A DNA stretch of 64,000 nt from positions 13,845,452 through 13,909,451 of the forward strand of contig OZ024788.1 of the NCBI GenBank assembly GCA_964017065.1, read 5' to 3'. The stretch is from Haliclona indistincta (lineage: Eukaryota; Porifera; Demospongiae; Haplosclerida; Chalinidae). Each line of letters begins with the position of its first letter. Position 1 is the first letter of the stretch. Below the pieces are notes generated by a model. That model saw only the letters and a program-made list of their open reading frames with translations. It was not told the DNA's origin and did no database searches. Both the position numbers and the translations under genes were made by a program. Below, one piece after another: positions 56,206 to 64,000 of this stretch.

Positions 56206-57132
56206 TAGCTAGTCAGTGCAGGTCCTATGTATTGATCAATGCTGCCAGATAGACCAAATGAGTCTTAATGATTGAGCGTATATGTAACATCACAGTGTCA
56301 TAACTGAGACATGTAATATGCATTTGTAAGTTTAACCAATTTCACACTTGTTCATTGAGTAATTGACGATTATTAGCCGTTTTTTATAACATTAACATAT
56401 TAAAGAAAGTACAAAATGTAGTGTTAAAATTTTTGCTCCTCATTGTCATGGTAACCAGTTACCACAGCCAAACACATTGGTAGGATCTATTTGTTGTTTG
56501 AGAGCTCTAATCATGTCCACTCCTAGACCAGAGAGACTCTGCTCCATCCATTGCTTACGTATCTTACCAACTGCACAATAATTATGATAAACAATAAAAC
56601 AGTGATAATGTCACACACTACTTATGAGTGATTTATTTAATAATAGATAGGAAGTTTCATGGAAAAATAGTTTTCAAAATTACATGCTATTTAGATTTCC
56701 TACTTGTATCCTGTTATGAGAATACTGCGTCACATTGCTGCTATAGTCGTCATAAGCAGGTCAATAATGGGACTATTGTCTGAGCACGACTCACCAGAAT
56801 GCACCATGTGTCAACTGCATACTATAAACAATACCAGCAGCTGGAGTAGGTATTAACCCACTGTGACACCGATTTGTTAGTGGTACATAACTGACACATT
56901 TTTATGCATGCTTGATTTTACAGTAAATTCATGCTTAACAGAGTATGGAAAATTTTTGTTTTGTCATGCAGGTGTGCATGGATCAAATGACATCTCACTA
57001 ACCTCCATGATGGTGAGATAAGCTCCCTCCATTAGCCATGATCTCATCACGAGCTGATGCCTGTTGGTAAAACAATAACATAACATACACCATGAGACAC
57101 ACCCACTTATACACTCAATTACAATAATGAAT

Positions 57133-58874
57133 GAACGAATTTCACGAACCCTCGGCGTTTGAGCACCGTTGCAAACATTGTAGAGTTAGCTCCTTAGTTA
57201 TGGTTTGCAAAAGGAGCTTATTTGCAGCTACAGCCAACCTGTTTGCTATTGAAACTGTACTGGTAAACAGAAGACAGCAAACTGCTGACCACAAGGACAA
57301 GGTGTGTCAAGTGGGCGTGACCGTGAACACGAGTAGGTAGCCATTGCTCTTGGCTTTGATAGGCTTTTTCCTGAGATGTCTACGCACCCCCAGAGCTGTC
57401 CTACAGTTTAGATGGAATCTACAAGTACCTAGGTAGTCAACTATGGGCGCTTTTGTCGTCAGAGAGGTCAAAGACGGCCGTCAAGGTGAGTCAGCCATAC
57501 ATCAGTAACTCGAGAACGAAGGCACTTTAGCAAAATCCACGAGTCAGATTGCAAGCCATTGTCATGCTAAGCCTGTTCATACCTTTACCGAGTTTCAGAA
57601 GTGAGCGATGGTCTCTGCAGCTCGATGGACAGAACGAACGAACGAACGAATGAACAGACTTCACGAAACCCTCGGCGTGTTGCACATTGTAGAGTTAGCT
57701 CCTTAGTTATGGTTTGCAGAAGGAGCTTTGCAGCTAAAAGCAAACCTGCTTGCTATCAAGGGCGTATAGAGAGAAGAGGGCATGCAACGCAATACTATCC
57801 GTGAAAACATCGAAATCTTTATTGTTACTAAGAATAGCACTTTCCGTTATCAATTATTGTTATGGTATACGGAGGGTAAACGGAAATTGACGTCACTACA
57901 CAAAGTAATGGCAGCCAAGCTGAAGAACACTGCACAATACCATGTTGCGCGCGCGGATCACAGCCACGCCAGTCAAAGCGGAGAAAGACCGTGACTTCGC
58001 CTCTGTCCGATACAGCTCGTCGCCTGTTGCTGGTCAAAAAGCAAATACTCTGCAGCCGATCAGCAGGAAGCGACAGCGCCAACGATAGCAAGACAGCAGT
58101 TTCGTTTTACCTGCGTCTCAGCCAACGCCATCAGTGATACGCGACATGGTTGGCAACCAGTATCCACAACTTCATGTCGATTGTAGATTTGTCAGCTAGT
58201 TTTCCATGGAGCACGCCTCGACATACCTAGACAAGTACGCTGTATGACGCTTCCACGTTTAATGAACCTTGCGTGATGTCACATCCGCGTGGGCGTAAAA
58301 TCTAATGTTAGTAACAATAAAGATTTCGATGTTTCTATGTGTTGCATGCCCTCTTCTCTCTATACGCCCTTGTTGCTATTGAAATTGCACTGCTAACCAG
58401 AAGACAGCAAAGTGCTGACCACAAGGACAAGGTGTGTCAAGTGGGCGTGACCGTGAACACTGAGTAGGTAGCCATTGCTCTTGGCCTTGATAGGCTTTTT
58501 CTTGAGATGTCTACGCACCCCCAGAGCTGTCTTGTAGTTTAGACGGAATCTACAAGTACCTAGGTAGTCAACTATGGGCGCTTTTGTCGTCAGAGAGGTC
58601 AAAGACGGCCAACCGTCAAGGTGAGCCAGCCATAACTCGAGAACAAAAGCACTTTAGCAAAATCCACGAGTCACATTGCAAGCCATTGTCATGCTAAGCC
58701 TGTTCATACCTTTACCGAGTTTCAGAAGTGAGCGATGGTCTCTGCAGCTCGATGGACAGAATGAATGAATGAACGACAGAGCAAGTACCGTAACCCTCGC
58801 GCATGCGCCGAGGGTTAATGAACGAATGAATGACAAACCAAGTACCGTAACCCTCGCGCATGCGCCGAGGGTTA
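57133..58874. mobile_element. Element with terminal hairpin (aaccctcg...cgagggtt), containing a nested hAT-like MITE
   Basis: The intron copy in unit 1 reads aatgaatcattg without interruption, which defines the insertion. The right end has two tandem copies of taccgtaaccctcgcgcatg folding on cgccgagggtta. The left end has cacgaaccctcggcg. Sequence 57150-57650 recurs at 57660-57756 plus 58373-58790, so the element is itself partly duplicated. Confidence 0.75.
57757..58372. mobile_element. hAT-like MITE (616 bp)
   Basis: Terminal inverted repeats begin CAAGGGCGTATAGAGAGAAG and extend about 65 bp. Flanking TTGCTAT is duplicated (57750-57756, 58373-58379). The CARNG-type end and 7-8 bp duplication fit hAT. 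No transposase is present. Confidence 0.8.
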
Positions 58875-59181
58875 ATCATTGCTGGCACTAGTAGGCACAA
58901 TGCAAGCAAACCTGCTGGGAGCTAGCTGGGCTGGAAACATACACTGTAGTTACAGTGAGAGGTGAACTACCACTTCTAGTTAAAGAGGTATCCGTTTACA
59001 TGTACAGATACAATCACATCCGCTTGTTCTAGTGCTACAGTTGAACACCAAGTAAGGTGCCTCAATCACTTTTCCAAACACGCACACGTCACACGGTCAA
59101 TTACCCAACCTGATCCCACTCATACATACCTCAATATCTTCCATTGCATACACAGGATATCTCCTACAGTAGAATAGTTCA

Positions 59182-59451
<270 letters not shown>

Positions 59452-59553
59452 CTACCATATATCATCCTCCTCGTACCTGTTCCATGGAACTGATGTTTCA
59501 AATTACTCGCTTAGATAACCATAGTCAAATGCCAAATCCTAAAATAATTATGT

Positions 59554-61417
59554 ACAAGTAATAAAAAACATTTTAACCAAAATGCAAGAGATTTAGAGTT
59601 GGTACATTTATCGGAAAAGTATGGAAACAAGATTTTGAAATGAAAAGGATTGTAACAATAGCAGTGTAATGCTACCTCCCTATTAAATTAACCACAACTA
59701 TCGCAAGCAGTTAATTTAGGGAGGTATCATTACACTGGTATTGTTACAATACTTTTCATTTCAAAATCTTGTTTCCATACTTTTCCGATAAATGTACCAA
59801 CCCTAAATCTCTTGCATTTTGGTTAAAATGTTTTTTATTACTTGTTTCTTTTCCTTTTTTATTAATGACTTAGTTGGCAATTATGCTAATACAGTGTATA
59901 AAGAGAACTATAGCTATCAACTGACTGCATTCCGGCGATCAGGCGACTCTGCACTACGTATCATGCAACATTAGCTAAGCTTAGGCTAGCATTCTTACAA
60001 GCCTGAACAGACAAACCCAGTGTAACAGTGAAGATTTGCTCGTACAGACTGCTGTGAACACTGCTTAGTGCAGGGACGGCGGAACAGGCCCGGCAGACCC
60101 GGCAACCGCCGGACCAACATTTCGGCAAAGCTGATTAATAATTCATAACTAATTGCACACGCCTACAAAAATCACTTTGAGCTGCGTGTTGATTCACTAA
60201 GTGTTTATCGAGTTATGAGCATCTACAAAGAGCTACTCGACAAACTGGACTTGCGTGATATAGCCGAGGACTTCGTAGGTAGCAACGAGCACCGACTGAG
60301 TGTGTTTGCAGGCCCGGCGGAAGCAAATTTTCATTGGACCGGCATCTCATTAATATTCATATTTATTGCGTATGACTCCGCCCCTTTGCAATTTTTGGTC
60401 GCGTGTGACGAGATCTAGAGTCTCTGTCAGGCTAGGAAACAAGTTTATACTGACTCGTAGAGTGACTATGGCCACAGTTTAGCTCGTGGCAACGTAAGGA
60501 AAGTACTTTTGTGTAATCGTGGGCCAAAATTATTGGTCCGGCACGTGCCGGGTCTGCCCTGTTGGGTGCGCCGGGCCTGGTTTGGATCCCGTTGGATCCT
60601 TTGTCAATAATTGTTGTAGGTGTGGCTATTTAATTATAATGAATATTAATTAGATGCCTGACCAATGGCTTTGAGCTTCCGCCGGCTCTGTAGTGGCAGC
60701 AGCACTCGCGTTCTAAGCAATTTGTACTAAGGTGCGCTTGTATTAGAATAATTGCATACACGGGCGTGCGCGAGTAGGCGTAACCTAGTAACGGAGTTCA
60801 AACAGAATGATGGAATGGAGTCTGTTATGGACCAAAAATCGCTGTTTTCCTGGAAATACTCGCTTCTGCTAGTGTTTTAGGCTTAAATAAATATCAGGTG
60901 CACTGCTCCAATCGACTAGTGTAGTTTCTGTGTATGTTTTGTCTCGAATAGCTCACTAGTGACGGCGCTAGGCTCTCTGAAGAAGAAGAAGAAGAAGAAG
61001 AAGAATAAGAAGAAGAAAGAAGATGAACAAACGGGTGACCACGTGAACTCTGGTTTACCACCTTAGACCTGGTTTCTTGTGCTTCTGAAGGTCTCTTTGT
61101 AATCGTACAAATCGTGCAAAGAGCTTCAGAACGTTAGATTAGCTTGAAACGCCCGTACGGCGAAGATATGGCAGTGCCGTACGAGTGCCTCCAGGCGAGA
61201 CGCCATCTTGTCATGCCCATAGCAACTTGCCTTATAGTCTTTATTAGTAGACTCATTGTAAGCGCTTACCTCGTAGGATAGCCCCTAGGTAGTTAAAATA
61301 CTCCTGATGTCGTCAACAGCCAAGATATACGTGAATTATTGCGTTTAGCCTAAGTGTAGCCGCCATCTTGTATTCCGCCCAACCCTAAATATGCCACGAC
61401 TACCGCGTGGCATAATA
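59554..61417 (-). mobile_element. Hairpin-foldback element, copy d
   Basis: Head on the minus strand at 61391-61413: 8-bp stem ATGCCACG/CGTGGCAT with CGGTAGT loop, after TATT, then TTTAGGGTTGGG and CAAGATGGCGGCTAC. The slot is (CTT)n at about 60979-61021. The tail foldback is 59554-59693 with 59709-59846. A GC-rich inverted-repeat element is nested at 60083-60590. Confidence 0.75.
60083..60590. mobile_element. GC-rich TIR element nested in element d
   Basis: caggcccggcagacccggca on the left matches the inverted tgccgggtctgccctg and gccgggcctg on the right, both followed inward by ggaccaa-type sequence. A short open frame (60215-60418) has no recognisable domain. Confidence 0.55.
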
Positions 61418-61454
61418 TCAAACAATTTGTTCATTCACTCACTAGCTTGATCGC

Positions 61455-61462
61455 TCACTCTC

Positions 61463-61511
<49 letters not shown>
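61455..61511. repeat. (CT)n tract before PH type 3 exon-5 fragment
   Basis: Ends at acceptor ctctag, as in the other copies. Confidence 0.9.
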
Positions 61512-61513
61512 AG

Positions 61514-61865
61514 CTGGTGATGTAATTGGAACAGTAGGAGATGCTGTGAACAATGATATATATTTTTTAATCTTCTGTCACAGCATGAGTGACAAGGCAA
61601 GACCAACTAGTAAGTGCGCTATTATTAAGGCCTTCCTACTTTCTTCAGACGATGGGTCTAGACTGAGAATCCCAGTCTCAAGCCATTCCCATGTCCCACC
61701 CTGCAAGGGCTGCAGTTACAGGCATTGATGTAGCCAAAGCAGCAACAGGAGCAGTCAAGGACCAGTTGCAGGCTGACAAGGATGCCTCCATCGGAGACAG
61801 AGTGGGTATATGGCAGTGAAGGGAGGAGCTAAAGTTGCTGGAGCAGGGATAAAACAAGCTCATTG
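61514..61865 (+). pseudogene. PH type 3 last-exon fragment, copy D
   Basis: Starts AGDVIGTVGDAVNNDI. It is then interrupted by about 177 bp of foreign sequence (about 61562-61738), and resumes ATGAVKDQLQADKDAS. A frameshift in ggtatatggcag follows, with the usual KQAH stop at 61865. Confidence 0.8.
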
Positions 61866-61920
61866 AATGCATGACTACAATTATCATAGAAAACTTTAAT
61901 TTTATGCAGTCAGTTTGTTT

Positions 61921-62480
61921 TGGTGGGGATCCTAAAGGAGGTCTGTCCTCTTCATCGTCCTCATCTGCTACCACCTGAGGCACTTTTAGACATTCTGGTC
62001 TATCTCTAATCCCTATTCTCCTCTTCATCTTCTTGAGGTCAAAGTTCCACCAGAGATGCATTGCCATATGGTGACAAGACAGACAACAAAGGAGAGACAA
62101 ACAGAGACTATGTTTGCTGTTTGATAATCTTTAGACTCAAGAGAAACAGTAGCCAGACTAACAGTGGCCAGAAGAAATAAATTAAGAAGATAGAAGACTT
62201 CAAGCAAGCTGACATAAATTTTCTTATAAAGACTATTTTGTGAAAGACCAAAATGTGAGAATACCCACTACAATGGTAGTGATGATGGAAGCATTGATGA
62301 CAGCCAATCCTCCTGAAGTAAAGGAGAATGTCACAGTGACAGCCAGTCGCACCATCAGAGTCACTCCTGTCCAGAATCGATACTTGTCTTTGTAAGGTCC
62401 TCCATAAGCATCCAACAGTGGCTTGAACTTTGCCACAGGATTCCACCTGCAGTGCTGTGGGATACACTTATGACTATCTC
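61921..62480 (-). pseudogene. Receptor fragment, copy 4 (membrane region only)
   Basis: Covers AKFKPLLDAYGGPYKDKYRF through the last membrane spans and the acidic tail. A 2-bp insertion (gccatatggtg, near 62066) breaks the frame, and the tail is cut at GSPP, fused to PH type 3 3' flank. The other end is fused to AGPS-array sequence at about 62480. Confidence 0.8.
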
Positions 62481-62677
62481 TCCAGCAAGTGAGTTTTGAT
62501 GATTGAGCGTATATGTAACATCACAGTGTCATAACTGAGATATGCATATGCATTGTAAGTTTAACCAATTTCACACATGTTCATTGAGATATTAGCTAAT
62601 TATCTGTTTTTATAACTACATTGGTTTATTCATTAACATATGAAAGAAAGTATTGTTAAAATTTCTGCTCCTCGTTG

Positions 62678-63520
62678 TCATGGTAACAGGTTACCACAGC
62701 CGAACACATTGGTAGGATCTATTTGTTGTTTGAGTGCTCTAATCATGTCCACTCCCAGACCAGAGAGACTCTGCTCCATCCATTGCTTACGTATCTTACC
62801 AACTGCACAATAATTTATGATAAACAATGAAACAGTGATGATAATAATACCGTATAGCGGGTAATTTTGGTGTGAGGAAACTTTGGCGAATCGTCAGCAT
62901 TCGCCAAAATCTGCTTTTTCTATTGCAGTAATATGTGAGCCAGGCTCTCGGCGCCAAAATTAAATTCGCCAAAATGCAAAATCTGGGTCATTCGTCAAAA
63001 ATTTGACCCTCTAAAATTACCTGCTATACGGTACTATCTCACTCACTAATTATTGTAGAGATATCTTCAAGTATTGCAGAAGTTTCATTGGAAGAAATTA
63101 TTTCAAAATTACATGCTATTCGGATTTCAGAGTGACAACAACCATTAAAGGCACCCAGCAAAATGTCCCACTTGTATCCTGTTATGAGAATACTGCGTCA
63201 CATTGCTGCTATAGTCGTCATAAGCAGGTCAATAATGGGACTATTGTCTGAGCATGACTCACCAGAATGCACCATGTGTCAACTGCATACTATAAACAAT
63301 ACCAGCAGCTGGACTAGGTATTAACCCATTGTGACACCGATTTGTTCGTGGTACATGTCTGGCACATTTTTATGCATGCTTGATTTTACAGTAAATTCAT
63401 GCTTAACAGAGTATGGAAAAATTTTGCTTGATTTAGTCAGGTGTAAATGACATCTCACTCACCTCCATGATGGTGAGATGAGCTCCCTCCATTAGCCATT
63501 ATCTCATCACGAGCTGATGC
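62678..63520 (-). pseudogene. AGPS: AGPS C-terminal exon pair, unit 7
   Basis: Penultimate exon 63463-63520 (GGSSSHHHG, Leu to Ser) and last exon 62678-62802, both open. A short inverted repeat lies in the intron (gcgggtaattttggtg near 62859, and caaaaatttgaccctctaaa near 62996). Confidence 0.8.
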
Positions 63521-63655
63521 CTGTTGGTAGAACAATAACATAACATAGATCAAGAGCCCTACCCACTTATATACTCAGTTACAAAAATGAATCATTGCTG
63601 GTACTAGAAGGCACAATGCAAGCAAACCTGCTTGTGGCTGGGCTAGAAACATGCA

Positions 63656-63742
63656 GAACCCTAGGCCTATCCTCTCTGTGGCAGAACCCTAGCTAAGCCT
63701 ATCCTCTCTGTGGCAGAACCCTAGGCCCAGCTCTCTGTGGCA
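63656..63742. repeat. 27-bp minisatellite, about 3 units
   Basis: Same unit as in the other three arrays. Confidence 0.8.
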
Positions 63743-63781
63743 GTTGCATGATAACTGTATAGTTGTGTGTTACAGCGTCTT

Positions 63782-63955
63782 TTAGTGTTCTCCTTCCAAG
63801 AAGATGATGGTAGTGTCAGAGGTGAAGTAGTGGCATATCTGGTGTGGAGGACATTGACCAGCTGCATCATCAGCTGTGACATAGTAGACATCAGTGGTTG
63901 TGAAAGCAGTGGAAGATACAGCCAACAACAGCAGCAACACTAGTAGCGCAGCCAT
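63782..63955 (-). CDS. Mini-ORF: receptor signal-peptide fragment (57 aa), unit 7
   Basis: ATG at 63955 to TAA. Signal peptide MAALLVLLLLLAVSSTAF, the same 33-bp in-frame deletion, and the same ending IFLEGEH. Confidence 0.45.
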   Translation of the reverse strand: MAALLVLLLLLAVSSTAFTTTDVYYVTADDAAGQCPPHQICHYFTSDTTIIFLEGEH

Positions 63956-64000
63956 TAGCTAGTCAATGCAGGTCCGTATGTATTGATCAATGCTGCCAGA

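Noticed and set aside
60215..60418. 67 aa frame in element d as a gene
   Set aside because: It overlaps the nested GC-rich inverted-repeat element, lacks a domain and has no counterpart in the other copies.

Overview
This is a eukaryotic, almost certainly metazoan window. Genes are split by short GT-AG introns, one gene ends in an alkyl-DHAP-synthase C-terminus, another encodes the tail of a CDK4/6-type kinase, and microsatellites and inverted-repeat elements are dense. The multi-membrane receptors with a beta-helix ectodomain and the overall style look to me like a demosponge such as Amphimedon. That assignment is from memory of sponge gene families and not from any search. One 200-base run of N (28277-28476) shows it is a draft assembly.

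Left part (1-6622, + strand): the last two exons of a CDK4/6-like kinase, two single-exon calmodulin-like genes with four intact EF-hands each, and a single-exon polytopic membrane protein I do not recognise. Between them lie a pogo-like MITE, a long (GT)n and a (CTCA)n array.

Middle and right (6998-64000): a segmental duplication seen three to four times. The module is [PH-domain repeat genes, + strand] - [large secreted/7-9TM receptor-like gene, - strand, convergent] - [array of small minus-strand units holding the last exons of AGPS and a signal-peptide fragment of the receptor]. Module 1 is 6998-26945, module 2 is about 28477-46350 (the gap hides its left part), module 3 is about 48603-59323 and module 4 is about 61514-64000. 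Only the third receptor copy (50323-54147, 1274 aa) is uninterrupted. Copy 1 has one element insertion, copy 2 has two insertions plus a frameshift, and copy 4 is a fragment. The PH genes come in three types (6998, 12633/28696 and 16313/32172). They share a PH domain and a C-terminal repeat that is encoded one unit per exon, mostly in phase-1 exons.

Mobile DNA dominates the accessory sequence. The most striking family has four copies (20483-21720, 26946-gap, 42835-45475, 59554-61417). One end of each is a 22-24 nt hairpin abutting TATT, followed by a conserved TAGGG and a CAAGATGGCGGC-type block. An internal pyrimidine-tract slot has expanded into a different microsatellite in each copy. The opposite end is a 140-220 bp foldback. 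One copy sits inside the TATA-like box of receptor copy 2. Other elements carry a CXC-domain ORF (36333-38559, ATGT target duplication) and a RecQ-helicase fragment (about 40870-41553).
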